Below the pieces are notes generated by a model. The model did not search any database. It had not been told where the DNA came from and worked only from the letters and a program-made list of their open reading frames with translations. Of a stretch of DNA of 64,000 nt, positions 1-8,014 are shown in pieces. The stretch comes from Marinobacterium_D sp050908845 (GTDB lineage: Bacteria > Pseudomonadota > Gammaproteobacteria > Pseudomonadales > Balneatricaceae). Position 1 is the stretch's first letter; each line of letters opens with the position of its first letter. Where the stretch lies: the NCBI RefSeq assembly GCF_050908845.1, contig NZ_CP194171.1, positions 3,162,001 through 3,226,000 on the forward strand. Direction: 5' to 3'. A program made the position numbers and the translations under genes.

Positions 1-26
1 ACAAGTTGGCTGATTGCCTGAAGAAG

Positions 27-102
27 TGGTGGAGCCTAGCGGGATCGAACCGCTGACCTCGACACTGCCAGTGTCGCGCTCTCCCAGCTGAGCTAAGGCC
101 CC
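27..102 (-). tRNA. tRNA-Ala (GGC)
   Basis: On the minus strand this 76-nt sequence folds as a full cloverleaf with an encoded CCA end. The seven-base anticodon loop CTGGCAG between CGACA and TGTCG gives anticodon GGC. It is the last of three tRNAs read from a shared promoter at 324-352, and differs from the copy at 230-305 by a compensated base-pair change in the anticodon stem. Confidence 0.97.
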
Positions 103-132
103 ACGAATCAGGTCGGAAAACCTGAAAAGAGA

Positions 133-208
133 TGGCGTCCCATAGGGGGTTCGAACCCCTGTTACCGCCGTGAAAGGGCGGTGTCCTAGGCCACTAGACG
201 AATGGGAC
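133..208 (-). tRNA. tRNA-Glu (UUC)
   Basis: A minus-strand cloverleaf with CCA end; the anticodon stem CCGCC/GGCGG encloses loop CTTTCAC, giving anticodon TTC. Stem and loop sequences closely match bacterial tRNA-Glu. It sits between the two tRNA-Ala genes in one transcription unit. An Ala/Glu tRNA cluster beside gltX is also known from Pseudomonas. Confidence 0.97.
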
Positions 209-229
209 GCTGAGTGACAATTACGGATT

Positions 230-305
230 TGGTGGAGCCTAGCGGGATCGAACCGCTGACCTCAACACTGCCAGTGTTGCGCTCTCCCAGCTGAGCTAAG
301 GCCCC
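230..305 (-). tRNA. tRNA-Ala (GGC)
   Basis: First gene of the tRNA operon. Minus-strand 76-nt cloverleaf with CCA end and anticodon GGC in loop CTGGCAG. It differs from the 27-102 copy by one compensated pair in the anticodon stem (CAACA/TGTTG instead of CGACA/TGTCG), so both copies look functional. Confidence 0.97.
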
Positions 306-323
306 TCCGTAACGACCGGGCGT

Positions 324-352
324 ATACTACTTAGCAGCCCCCGGAGTGTCAA
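324..352 (-). promoter_or_regulatory. sigma70 promoter of the tRNA operon
   Basis: On the minus strand there is a perfect -35 TTGACA (347-352), a 17-bp spacer and -10 TAGTAT (324-329), ending about 18 bp before the first tRNA. The bases between -10 and the tRNA are GC-rich, as expected for a stringently controlled stable-RNA promoter; that control is inferred from the family. Confidence 0.85.
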
Positions 353-414
353 GCGTTTCACAATCACTAATTGAAGATTTTTTTCGTTTACGATCAACAG
401 GTTAGTTTTTAAAC

Positions 415-451
415 AAAAAAGGCCGCCGGGAATCTGCCGCGGCGGCCTTTT
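415..451 (-). terminator. Rho-independent terminator of gltX
   Basis: An 8-bp perfect stem (GGCCGCCG at 421-428 with CGGCGGCC at 440-447) with an 11-nt loop. On the minus strand it is followed by a T-run (A-run 415-420 on the plus strand). It lies 18 bp beyond the gltX stop codon; a shorter T-run on the plus side may allow weak bidirectional use. Confidence 0.85.
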
Positions 452-468
452 ACTGTTGGATGGCGCGA

Positions 469-1956
469 TTAACCGAGTTCGATCGCGCGGTACTCTTTTT
501 CCCAGCTCTTGGTCTGCTTCTTCGACGGCCCGCCGATGGTATCCAGTGCGAAGCGGACACGGGCACGGCTCATATCCGGGCCCAGGATCTCCATGGCATC
601 CACCACAGAGACGGTCTGCGCAGTACCGGAGATCGCCACGAACAGCGGGAACAGGAAGTCGCGGATCTTGAAGCCCAGCGCCTCACCCAGCCCTTTCAGG
701 CCGTTGAACAGCTGATCGCGATCCCAGTGACGCTGCTCGTCAAGGTACCAGGAGGCGAACTGCAGAATCCGGCGCACATCGTCGATGCTCAGTTTCTTGT
801 GCTCGAAGCTCGCTTCGGTCACCGGCATCATGCCCGACAGGAAGAAACCGGCCAGCGGGGCGATATCGGAGAATTTCTCTACGCGCGGCTGGATCAACGG
901 GATAATCTGCATCAGGTATTCGGGGTTGAGCGCCCACTGCTGAACCCGTGCCGCAAACTGCTCCGGCGTCAGGTCTTCACGGATCCACAGGCCGTTGAGC
1001 CAGCTGAGCTTCTCCTGGTCGAAGACCGGGCCACCCAGGGAGACACGCTGGATATCGAAGGCGGCGAACATCTCTTCGCGGCTGAACTTTTCACGCTCGT
1101 CCGGCATCGACCAACCCATGCGACCCAGGTAGTTCAACAGCGCCTCGGCCATGTAACCCATGCGCTGGTAATAAAGGATACTGGTCGGGTTCTTGCGCTT
1201 GGACAGTTTGGTCTTATCGGGGTTGCGCAGCAGCGGCATGTGGCAGAGCTTGGGCATATCCCAGCCAAAGTATTCATACAGCAGCTTGTGCTTGGGTGCC
1301 GAGTTGATCCACTCCTCGCCACGGATCACGTGGCTGATCTTCATCAGATGATCATCAACCACGTTGGCCAGGTGATAGGTCGGCATACCGTCGGATTTCA
1401 GCAGGATCTGCGCATCGACCTGGGCCCAGTCCAGCTCCATGGTGCCACGCAGCATGTCGTCGACTTCGCAGACGCCTTCGGTGGGCACCTTCATGCGCAC
1501 AACATAAGGCTCGCCAGCGGCCATACGGCGTTCGGCTTCTTCTGCCGGCAGCTCCAGATCTTCCTGCTTCAGTGCGCGCTGACGACCGGCGGCCTTATTG
1601 GCTTCACGCAGTTCGTTAAGCTCATGCGCGGTACGGAAGCATAGAAACGCCTTACCCTCTTCCACCAGGCGCATGGCAAAGTCCTTGTACATCCCTTTGC
1701 GCTCGCTCTGGCGATAGGGGCCATGATCGCCACCCACATCGGGACCTTCATCCCACTCCAGCCCCAACCAGCGCAGGGAGTCCAGAATCGCCTTTTCTGA
1801 TTCCGGCGTGCTGCGGGTCTGATCGGTATCCTCGATACGCAGGATGAACTGGCCACCGTGCTGACGGGCAAAAGCCAGGTTAAACAGAGCGATATAGGCG
1901 GTGCCAACATGCGGGTCGCCGGTGGGCGACGGAGCGATTCGGGTGCGAACGGTCAT
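469..1956 (-). CDS. gltX: glutamyl-tRNA synthetase
   Basis: A 495-residue class I aminoacyl-tRNA synthetase that charges tRNA-Glu with glutamate in the cytosol. The N-terminus carries the IAPSPTGDPHVGT signature with the HIGH-equivalent PHVGT at residues 15-19. The KMSKS-equivalent KLSKRK lies near residue 250, followed by the helical anticodon-binding C-terminus. Length is typical of the proteobacterial enzyme. Its own tRNA-Glu is encoded 260 bp downstream, and a terminator sits directly after the stop. The start at 1956 agrees with the usual MTVRTRIAPSPTG beginning. The 350-bp upstream region is shared with a candidate sigma54-dependent sRNA on the other strand. Confidence 0.98.
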   Translation of the reverse strand: MTVRTRIAPSPTGDPHVGTAYIALFNLAFARQHGGQFILRIEDTDQTRSTPESEKAILDSLRWLGLEWDEGPDVGGDHGPYRQSERKGMYKDFAMRLVEEGKAFLCFRTAHELNELREANKAAGRQRALKQEDLELPAEEAERRMAAGEPYVVRMKVPTEGVCEVDDMLRGTMELDWAQVDAQILLKSDGMPTYHLANVVDDHLMKISHVIRGEEWINSAPKHKLLYEYFGWDMPKLCHMPLLRNPDKTKLSKRKNPTSILYYQRMGYMAEALLNYLGRMGWSMPDEREKFSREEMFAAFDIQRVSLGGPVFDQEKLSWLNGLWIREDLTPEQFAARVQQWALNPEYLMQIIPLIQPRVEKFSDIAPLAGFFLSGMMPVTEASFEHKKLSIDDVRRILQFASWYLDEQRHWDRDQLFNGLKGLGEALGFKIRDFLFPLFVAISGTAQTVSVVDAMEILGPDMSRARVRFALDTIGGPSKKQTKSWEKEYRAIELG

Positions 1957-2055
1957 AATGTCCTGATTCGGTTTGGTCGTGGTAAAAGCGCGATTATAGC
2001 CTTCTCTGCAGACTGTTCGCTATCGGAGCAGCGAGCTGACAGCCCCAGCGACAAG

Positions 2056-2091
2056 GCACCGTATCGGTGCGCCTGCGCACTGTTATGGTTG
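2056..2091 (+). promoter_or_regulatory. tandem NtrC-like enhancer sites
   Basis: The perfect dyad GCACCGTATCGGTGC (2056-2070) fits the NtrC recognition pattern GCAC-N7-GTGC exactly. A weaker copy, GCAC-N7-GTTG, lies at 2077-2091, starting 21 bp later, which is two helical turns and so the same DNA face. The pair lies about 100 bp upstream of the -24 element at 2168, a normal distance for an enhancer-binding protein acting by looping. Assignment to NtrC rests on consensus only. Confidence 0.6.
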
Positions 2092-2165
2092 TTATTCCTC
2101 TGAAAAACGATCTAGATACAACGACTTCAGCGGCGAATCCCCCGTAATACAGGCGATTTATAAAG

Positions 2166-2183
2166 TTGGCACGGTGTGTGCTT
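2166..2183 (+). promoter_or_regulatory. sigma54 (-24/-12) promoter
   Basis: The sequence TTGGCACGGTGTGTGCTT matches the RpoN consensus TTGGCACG-N4-TTGCW with one mismatch. The invariant GG (2168-2169) and GC (2180-2181) are separated by exactly 10 bases. Predicted transcription start is about 2192-2194 on the plus strand. No annotated coding gene follows; the downstream unit is the candidate sRNA. Confidence 0.8.
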
Positions 2184-2192
2184 TATAGAAAT

Positions 2193-2294
2193 CAGGTTGG
2201 TAAGCCAGACGCCTATGTCTCAACCAACCAATTTTTCGCACACGAGGGGCACTGCGAATCCGCCGCATCCGATAGGATAGCGGCGTTTTTTTTG
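2193..2294 (+). ncRNA. candidate sigma54-dependent small RNA
   Basis: About 100 nt between the sigma54 promoter and a strong intrinsic terminator. The 5' part folds as GGTTGGT (2195-2201) with ACCAACC (2223-2229), enclosing a 4-bp AGAC/GTCT hairpin (2207-2220). A single-stranded stretch with a U-run (AATTTTTCGCACAC, 2230-2243) could bind Hfq. The terminator is a 10-bp stem CGCCGCATCC/GGAT(A)GCGGCG (2261-2285) with tetraloop GATA and an eight-T tail (2286-2293). A 21-codon ORF (ATG at 2214, stop inside the terminator stem) has no ribosome-binding site, so an RNA role is preferred. I do not recognise it as Qrr, CrcZ or NrsZ; its layout resembles NtrC/RpoN-controlled NrsZ of Pseudomonas. The end lies 18 bp before the convergent dgkA stop. 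Confidence 0.65.
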
Positions 2295-2311
2295 CCTGTA
2301 AGCCGCCGCTG

Positions 2312-2719
2312 TCAGAAAAAGTTATCCCAGATGATCCCGCTCCAGACGACGGCAACGATAAACAGAGAGAAGAAGACCGCCGCCGATCCCAGGTCCTTCG
2401 CCATCCCCGCCAAAGCATGAAACTCGGTACCGGCCCGATCCACGATCGCTTCGATCGCGGTATTCAGTAGTTCCATCACCAGCACCAGCAGCAAGGTCGC
2501 GATCATTAACCCCAGCTGCAAACCACTCTCGGCTATAAAAAACGACGCCGGCGTCATCGCCATGACCAGCCAGCTTTCATAACGGAAAGCCGGCTCGCTG
2601 GCATAGGCCGCGCGTATGCCTTTCATTGAGTAGCGTGTTGCATGATAGAAACGGGCAAACCCGGTCGCCTTTGTTACGATCACTCTATTACCTCGACTTC
2701 CAGACAGTGTTGATTTCAT
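2312..2719 (-). CDS. dgkA: diacylglycerol kinase
   Basis: A 135-residue integral-membrane kinase that phosphorylates diacylglycerol to phosphatidate and recycles lipid released by membrane-derived glucan synthesis. It shows the DgkA pattern: an amphipathic N-terminus (RFYHATRYSMKGIRAA), the catalytic segment MELLNTAIEAIVDRAG and three hydrophobic helices. A longer frame opens at 2743, but the internal ATG at 2719 (MKSTLSGS) fits the family length better. It converges on the candidate sRNA. Confidence 0.92.
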   Translation of the reverse strand: MKSTLSGSRGNRVIVTKATGFARFYHATRYSMKGIRAAYASEPAFRYESWLVMAMTPASFFIAESGLQLGLMIATLLLVLVMELLNTAIEAIVDRAGTEFHALAGMAKDLGSAAVFFSLFIVAVVWSGIIWDNFF

Positions 2720-2841
2720 CGGCGCTGCACCTGTCCGGTACAACCGGCCAATCGCTGATGACGAATAATTCTGACCACTTATACTGAAATTTGCTTAAAA
2801 GAACTTTAAATGAATGGGATACCTGTATTTCGGGGGCGCAC

Positions 2842-3537
2842 ATGAGCGACGAACTTGAGCGTACACGTCAATTTTTACATCAGCACCATGGCGGTAACGG
2901 CGAGCGCGCCGCCGAGCGCACCCTGTCGACCCATGAACGTAACCATGATGCAGATTTCCAGTCCTTCTGGGAAACCCACACACCCCGGGGAGACAACCTG
3001 CATATTGTCGATCTGGGCTGCGGACCGGCACTGTTTCTGAAGCAGCAGGCCCGGGAGCATCCCGGCTTCAGGCTCACCGGCATAGAAATTGCGCCCTATA
3101 TGCTTGCCCGCATCGACGACAAACCTGACAATCTGGAGATACGCATCGCCGATCTTAACGCCCCCGGTAAAGCCGTATTCCCGCCCGCCTCAATCGACGC
3201 CTGCCTGGCCAACATGCTGATCCATGAGCTGTTTCAGCCGGTGATGCTATTCCAAGCGCTGTATCACTGGATCAAACCAGGCGGTGTGCTGATTCTCACC
3301 GACACGGTGCGTCAGCCGCTGAAAAGCTTTCTCAATCACCGCTTTCCCGACACCGATTTCAGCCGCGATCCACTCGACGCTCCAAGCATGAATGACTGTT
3401 TCCGGGACTACTTCGAACACAACCGCTACACGGCAAAGGATATTGCCGAACTGTTAGAGCTGTGCGGTTTTGACCTGATCGAGCAGCAAAACCTGCGGGA
3501 CGGCCGAGCCACCCGAATAGCAGCACGGCGACCTTAG
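2842..3537 (+). CDS. class I SAM-dependent methyltransferase
   Basis: A 231-residue Rossmann-fold methyltransferase of unknown substrate. Motif I is IVDLGCGPALFL (about residues 56-67), followed by an acidic residue ending strand 2 (TGIEIA) and the post-motif WIKPGGVLILTD, as in the Methyltransf_11/25 families. The start was set at 2842 because GGGGG lies eight bases upstream; the open frame extends back to a TTG at 2791. It stands alone between divergent dgkA and dusA. Small-molecule or lipid methylation is possible but unsupported. Confidence 0.8.
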   Translation: MSDELERTRQFLHQHHGGNGERAAERTLSTHERNHDADFQSFWETHTPRGDNLHIVDLGCGPALFLKQQAREHPGFRLTGIEIAPYMLARIDDKPDNLEIRIADLNAPGKAVFPPASIDACLANMLIHELFQPVMLFQALYHWIKPGGVLILTDTVRQPLKSFLNHRFPDTDFSRDPLDAPSMNDCFRDYFEHNRYTAKDIAELLELCGFDLIEQQNLRDGRATRIAARRP

Positions 3538-3601
3538 GGCGCAACGCCGCGCTGTGGTACACTGCGGCTTAATCCGCCCAATAAATAATGTTAGTTCGCC
3601 C

Positions 3602-4684
3602 ATGCCAGAAACACCGGTCTCATTGGCGCCCGACCAGCGCCTCCTCGCCACTGCAACAGAAGATAAAGTGGATCGACGCCTGTCCGTTGCCCCGATGATG
3701 GATTGGACCACCTCAGATGCTCGCGTTTTCCATCGATTAATCTCACGGAACACCCTGCTTTACACCGAGATGGTGACCACCGGCGCGCTGATCCACGGCG
3801 ACCGCGAGCGGTTCCTGAAATACGACCAGAGCGAACACCCGGTGGCACTTCAGCTCGGCGGCAGCAATCCGCAGGAACTGGCGCAGTGCGCCCGTATGGC
3901 GGAAGAGGCCGGCTACGACGAGGTCAACCTCAACGTGGGCTGCCCGTCTGACCGGGTACAGAACAACATGATCGGCGCCTGCCTGATGGCGCACCCCAAG
4001 CTGGTGGCTGAATGCCTGAGCGAGATGCAGGCTGCAACCCGCCTGCCGGTCACCGTCAAGCACCGCCTGGGCATCGACGATATGGACAGCTTCGAGCACC
4101 TGCATGCCTTTGTCGATACGGTGAAGGAGAGCGGCTGCCGCAGCTTCACTATCCATGCACGCAAGGCGATTCTGGCGGGCTTGAGCCCGAAGGAGAACCG
4201 CGAGGTTCCGCCACTGATCTACGATCATGTTTACCGCATCAAACAGCTCTACCCGGAGCTCGAAGTGGTGATCAACGGCGGCATCAAATCCCTGGAAGAA
4301 GCTGAGCAGCATCTGCAGCATGTCGACGGCGTAATGATCGGCCGCGAGGCTTACCAGAACCCCTATGCCATTCTCAGCGAGGCGGACAACCGTATCTTCG
4401 GTGAAAATCGCCCCCTGGCCGACCGCCTTCAAATTGCCGAAGCATTTATCCCCTATCTTGAGCGCCGCCTGGCCGAAGGCGCCCCACTCTATGCCGTGGT
4501 CAAACACCTGCTCGGACTGTTCCACGGCCAGCGTGGCGGCCGCCAGTTCCGCCGTTACCTGAGCGAGAACGGCCACAAACGTGGCGCAGCGACAGATACT
4601 TTCCGCGAAGCGCTGAGCTTCGTGACCCCGAATACCCTATCCAACGAGGACAACCACTCACATGGATCAGCTAGAACAGCTTAA
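3602..4684 (+). CDS. dusA: tRNA-dihydrouridine(20/20a) synthase DusA
   Basis: A 360-residue FMN enzyme that reduces uridine 20/20a in the tRNA D-loop. Evidence is the TIM-barrel start LSVAPMMDWT, the catalytic cysteine in NLNVGCPSDRVQ, the FMN-binding HARKA and INGGI segments and the C-terminal HLLGLFHGQRGGR typical of DusA. The start at 3602 (MPETPVSL) is preferred over an in-frame codon at 3554. Its last 23 bases overlap the start of tal, implying translational coupling. Confidence 0.95.
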   Translation: MPETPVSLAPDQRLLATATEDKVDRRLSVAPMMDWTTSDARVFHRLISRNTLLYTEMVTTGALIHGDRERFLKYDQSEHPVALQLGGSNPQELAQCARMAEEAGYDEVNLNVGCPSDRVQNNMIGACLMAHPKLVAECLSEMQAATRLPVTVKHRLGIDDMDSFEHLHAFVDTVKESGCRSFTIHARKAILAGLSPKENREVPPLIYDHVYRIKQLYPELEVVINGGIKSLEEAEQHLQHVDGVMIGREAYQNPYAILSEADNRIFGENRPLADRLQIAEAFIPYLERRLAEGAPLYAVVKHLLGLFHGQRGGRQFRRYLSENGHKRGAATDTFREALSFVTPNTLSNEDNHSHGSARTA

Positions 4685-5609
4685 GCAGATCACCACCGTC
4701 GTTGCCGATACCGGCGACATCGATGCCATCCGCAGCTTCAAGCCGGTGGACGCGACAACCAACCCGTCCCTGCTGCTAAAAGCCAGCCAGGATGAGAAAT
4801 ATGCACCGCTGCTCGACAAGGCACGCAGCTACGCCCGCCAGCTGGGCGGCAGCGATGCCGAGATTCTGGCCAACATGAGCGACTACCTGGCGGTACTGAT
4901 CGGCCGGGAGATCCTCGACATCATTCCGGGCCGCATCTCCACCGAGGTAGACGCACGTCTCTCCTTCGACACCCGGGCCACCGTGGAAAAGGCCAAGCGC
5001 CTGATCGACCTGTATGCGCAGCAGGGCATCGACAGCTCCCGCGTACTGATCAAGATGGCTTCCACCTGGGAAGGGATCGAAGCGGCGCGCCAGCTGGAAA
5101 AAGAGGGTATCCAGTGCAACCTGACCCTGCTGTTCGGCTTCAGCCAGGCCCAGGCCTGTGCAGACGCCGGGGTTTACCTGATCTCGCCGTTCGTCGGCCG
5201 TATCCTCGACTGGCATAAAGCGCGCGAACCGAATGCCGACTTCGCGGGCAGCAACGATCCGGGTGTCCAGTCGGTCAGCCGTATCTACCGCTACTACAAG
5301 ACCCACGGCTACAACACCGTCGTCATGGGTGCCAGCTTCCGTAATATCGGCGAGATTCAGGCCCTGGCCGGCTGCGACCGGCTGACCATTTCACCGGCTC
5401 TGCTGAAAGAACTGTCGGAGGTTGACCAGCCGCTGGAACGCCGCCTTTCACCGCAAGCCTCCCAGGATGCCGATGCCAAGTCCGTACTGGCCGAATCCGG
5501 CTTCCGCTGGGCGATGAACGGCGACGCCATGGCCACTGAAAAACTGGCCGAAGGGATCCGCAACTTCGCCAAAGACCAGGTCACGCTGGAGCAACTGCTC
5601 AGCCAGTGA
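4662..5609 (+). CDS. tal: transaldolase
   Basis: A 315-residue TalB-type transaldolase of the non-oxidative pentose phosphate pathway, interconverting sedoheptulose-7-P plus glyceraldehyde-3-P with erythrose-4-P plus fructose-6-P. It carries the DATTNPSLLLKA signature near residue 30 and the Schiff-base lysine in VLIKMASTWEGI (near residue 130). Length matches the E. coli enzymes. The ATG at 4662 lies inside the dusA reading frame and is preceded by GAGG. A GC-rich hairpin follows the stop. Confidence 0.97.
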   Translation: MDQLEQLKQITTVVADTGDIDAIRSFKPVDATTNPSLLLKASQDEKYAPLLDKARSYARQLGGSDAEILANMSDYLAVLIGREILDIIPGRISTEVDARLSFDTRATVEKAKRLIDLYAQQGIDSSRVLIKMASTWEGIEAARQLEKEGIQCNLTLLFGFSQAQACADAGVYLISPFVGRILDWHKAREPNADFAGSNDPGVQSVSRIYRYYKTHGYNTVVMGASFRNIGEIQALAGCDRLTISPALLKELSEVDQPLERRLSPQASQDADAKSVLAESGFRWAMNGDAMATEKLAEGIRNFAKDQVTLEQLLSQ

Positions 5610-5615
5610 TCGACC

Positions 5616-5640
5616 GGCGACGCTCCCCGGGGGCGTCGCC
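5616..5640 (+). terminator. hairpin after tal, possible terminator
   Basis: Stem GGCGACGC (5616-5623) with GCGTCGCC (5633-5640), extendable through CCCC/GGGG, starting seven bases after the tal stop. No T-run follows, so it could be an mRNA-end stabiliser rather than an intrinsic terminator. Confidence 0.45.
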
Positions 5641-5674
5641 TGATTACCCTCCCCTGCTTTCCCCCTTATACCAA

Positions 5675-5695
5675 CTGATAAACAAAACTTATCAG
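5675..5695 (+). promoter_or_regulatory. dyad operator candidate before the D-glutamate operon
   Basis: Perfect inverted repeat CTGATAA-N7-TTATCAG, containing a T-N11-A core of the kind bound by LysR-type regulators. It lies about 55 bp upstream of a -10-like TATACT (5749-5754) and about 100 bp before the DUF1445 start. The operon encodes its own LysR protein at 9846, the natural candidate to bind here. Confidence 0.5.
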
Positions 5696-5792
5696 ATACC
5701 CCAATCTATTCGATTAGACAAAGCCATTTGTAGCGATAAACTCTGTTCTATACTTAAAGTTTGAACTTTTTGATAAAGAGGGCTTTGCATCA

Positions 5793-6581
5793 ATGGCAGA
5801 TATTCTCTCCCCGTACCAACTCCGGCAGCAGATCCGCAGCGGCGAATTCAGTAGCAACACCTCCGGTTACTGCGCCGGTTTTGTTCAGGGTAACCTGGCC
5901 ATTCTTCCGGCAGATTATGCCGACGAATTTCTCAAGTTCTGCCAGTTCAATCCCAAGCCCTGTCCGCTGATCGGCATGTCCGCATCACCGGGCGACTTTA
6001 TGCTGCCGGAGCTGGGCGAAGACGTGGATATCCGCACCGACGTACCGCGCTACCGTATCTATGAGCAGGGCGTCCTGCAGCGCGAAGTCACCGATATCAC
6101 CGATTACTGGCAGGACGACATGGTCGCCTTCCTGCTCGGCTGCTCCTTCTCGTTTGAAGAAGCCCTGCTGGCCGATGGCCTGGAGATCCGCAATATCAGC
6201 GAGAAGGTCAACGTTCCGATGTACCGCACCAATATCGAGTGCAAGAGCGCCGGTCGTTTCAGTGGCACCACCGTGGTCAGCATGCGCCCGATGAAGCCGG
6301 CCGATGCGATCCGCGCCATCCAGATCTGCTCACGCTTCCCGTCCGTGCACGGTGCACCGCTGCACTTCGGCGATCCTGACGCCATCGGCATCAAGGACAT
6401 CAATACACCTGACTTCGGCGATGCGGTCAGCATAAAGGACGGTGAAGTACCGGTCTTCTGGGCCTGCGGCGTCACACCGCAGGTGGCGATCGAATCCGCC
6501 CGCCCGCCGCTGTGCATCACCCACAGCCCGGGCCACATGCTGGTAACCGATCTGCCCAACAGCCGTCTGGCTATTCTTTAA
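5793..6581 (+). CDS. DUF1445 (YcsI-type) protein, D-glutamate cyclase N-terminal-domain homologue
   Basis: A 262-residue soluble protein of the DUF1445/YcsI putative hydro-lyase family. Segments such as GYCAGFVQGNLAILP, CPLIGMSASPGDF and the C-terminal ACGVTPQVA...ITHSPGHMLVTD fit the family. In mammals this domain is fused to DUF4392 in D-glutamate cyclase (DGLUCY), which converts D-glutamate to 5-oxo-D-proline. Here it opens an operon with pxpABC and a separate DUF4392 gene (8979), the pair of domains in split form. B. subtilis ycsI also neighbours the pxp/kip genes. pxpA follows after 24 bp. The specific reaction is inferred. Confidence 0.85.
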   Translation: MADILSPYQLRQQIRSGEFSSNTSGYCAGFVQGNLAILPADYADEFLKFCQFNPKPCPLIGMSASPGDFMLPELGEDVDIRTDVPRYRIYEQGVLQREVTDITDYWQDDMVAFLLGCSFSFEEALLADGLEIRNISEKVNVPMYRTNIECKSAGRFSGTTVVSMRPMKPADAIRAIQICSRFPSVHGAPLHFGDPDAIGIKDINTPDFGDAVSIKDGEVPVFWACGVTPQVAIESARPPLCITHSPGHMLVTDLPNSRLAIL

Positions 6582-6605
6582 GCCCGTCCAGAAAAGGAGA
6601 CTCCT

Positions 6606-7340
6606 ATGCCAATGCTGCTTAACTGCGACCTCGGCGAAAGCTTCGGTGCCTGGTCCATGGGTATGGACGAGCACGTCATGCCGCATATCGACCAGGCCAA
6701 CGTGGCCTGCGGTTTTCACGCCGGCGATCCTCTGGTGATGCAGAAAACCCTGCGCATGGCGAAAGAGAACAACGTGCAGGTGGGCGCACACCCGGCCTAT
6801 CCGGACCTGATGGGCTTCGGCCGCCGCTCGGTACACGCCAGCGCCAACGAGATTCATGCACTGGTTCACTACCAGCTCGCGGCCCTCGACGGCATGGCCG
6901 CCAGTGCCGGCATCGAACTGGCCTACGTCAAACCACACGGCGCCCTGTACAACGACATGATGGCCAAGCCGTCGGTGCGCCAGGCGATCATGAAAGCGAT
7001 CGCGGACTACTACCGCCCGGTCAAACTGATGCTTCAGGCCACGCCGGAAGAAGAAAATCACCGCCAGGAAGCGGAGCACTACGGCATCGAGCTGCTGTTC
7101 GAAGCCTTTGCCGACCGCTGCTACGACGACGACGGCAAACTGCTCTCCCGCACCAAGCCGGGCGCGGTGCATAACCGCGAAAAGATGCTCGAACAGGTTC
7201 GCCAGATTGCCGAGGAACAGACCATCACCACGGTCAGCGGCCACAAGCTGAAGCTGCATATCGATACCATCTGTGTGCACGGCGATAACAATGACGGTGT
7301 CGAGGCAATCCGCGAAATCCGGGAGATGCTGGCTAAATGA
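6606..7340 (+). CDS. pxpA: 5-oxoprolinase subunit A (LamB/YcsF family)
   Basis: A 244-residue subunit of the ATP-dependent 5-oxoprolinase PxpABC, which opens 5-oxoproline to glutamate. It starts with the family hallmark LNCDLGESFGAW and shows NVACGFHAGDP, VGAHPAYPD and VKPHGALYND, with the acidic/His residues of a deacetylase-like barrel. An AAAGGAGA ribosome-binding site precedes the start. Its stop overlaps pxpB by four bases. Confidence 0.95.
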   Translation: MPMLLNCDLGESFGAWSMGMDEHVMPHIDQANVACGFHAGDPLVMQKTLRMAKENNVQVGAHPAYPDLMGFGRRSVHASANEIHALVHYQLAALDGMAASAGIELAYVKPHGALYNDMMAKPSVRQAIMKAIADYYRPVKLMLQATPEEENHRQEAEHYGIELLFEAFADRCYDDDGKLLSRTKPGAVHNREKMLEQVRQIAEEQTITTVSGHKLKLHIDTICVHGDNNDGVEAIREIREMLAK

Positions 7341-8014
7341 GGATCGAAGTCGCAGGCGAAAACGCCCTGATACTCTATTTCGGTGAGGAGACCGACCCTC
7401 GCGTTTCCGCCCAAGTGCAGCGCGCCGTGGCCGAGACGGAAGCCCGCCTTGGCAGCGCCATTATCGACCTGGTGCCCTCTTACGCTTCTCTGCTGGTGAT
7501 CTACGATCCGCTGCAGATCGACCACCTGCTGGTCAAACGCCTGCTGTCCGACCTGGGCAGCGACAATGCCGACGCAGAGGTCAGCGAAGGCAGCCTGATC
7601 AAACTACCGGTCTGGTACTCCAGTGAGTCCGGGCCGGACCTGGAAGCACTGGCCGAACGCGCCGGCATGAGCGTCGACGCTGTGATCGACCTGCACGCCA
7701 GCACCGAATACCGTGTCTACGCCATCGGCTTCGCCCCCGGCTTTGCCTACCTGGGTCAGGTGGACGAGCGTATCGCGGCACCACGCCTGTCCACGCCGCG
7801 CCAGTCGGTCCCCCGCGGCTCAGTGGCCATTGCCGATCGCCAGACCGCCATCTATCCGGCTGCCTCACCGGGCGGCTGGAACCTGATCGGGCGCTGCCCC
7901 ACCCGCATGTTCAACCCGGATGCCGAGCCCTGCATGCCCGTACAGGTGGGCGACCGGGTCAGCTTCGAGCCGATCAACAAGGAGCGCTACCTGGAACTGG
8001 GAGGTGAACTGTGA
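7337..8014 (+). CDS. pxpB: 5-oxoprolinase subunit B (KipI-like)
   Basis: A 225-residue KipI-family subunit of 5-oxoprolinase; in Bacillus the homologue is also a KinA inhibitor. The signature IGFAPGFAYLGQVDERIAAPRL followed by VPRGSVAIADRQTAIYP and SPGGWNLIGRCP is intact. It overlaps pxpA (ATGA) and pxpC, so the three subunits are translationally coupled. Confidence 0.94.
   Translation: MRIEVAGENALILYFGEETDPRVSAQVQRAVAETEARLGSAIIDLVPSYASLLVIYDPLQIDHLLVKRLLSDLGSDNADAEVSEGSLIKLPVWYSSESGPDLEALAERAGMSVDAVIDLHASTEYRVYAIGFAPGFAYLGQVDERIAAPRLSTPRQSVPRGSVAIADRQTAIYPAASPGGWNLIGRCPTRMFNPDAEPCMPVQVGDRVSFEPINKERYLELGGEL

Noticed and set aside
460..1644. 394-codon plus-strand frame opposite gltX
   Set aside because: Antisense shadow of a conserved tRNA synthetase in GC-rich DNA; no ribosome-binding site or recognisable domain.
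2214..2280. 21-codon ORF inside the candidate sRNA
   Set aside because: No ribosome-binding site, and its stop lies in the terminator stem; a leader peptide is possible but less likely than a non-coding RNA.
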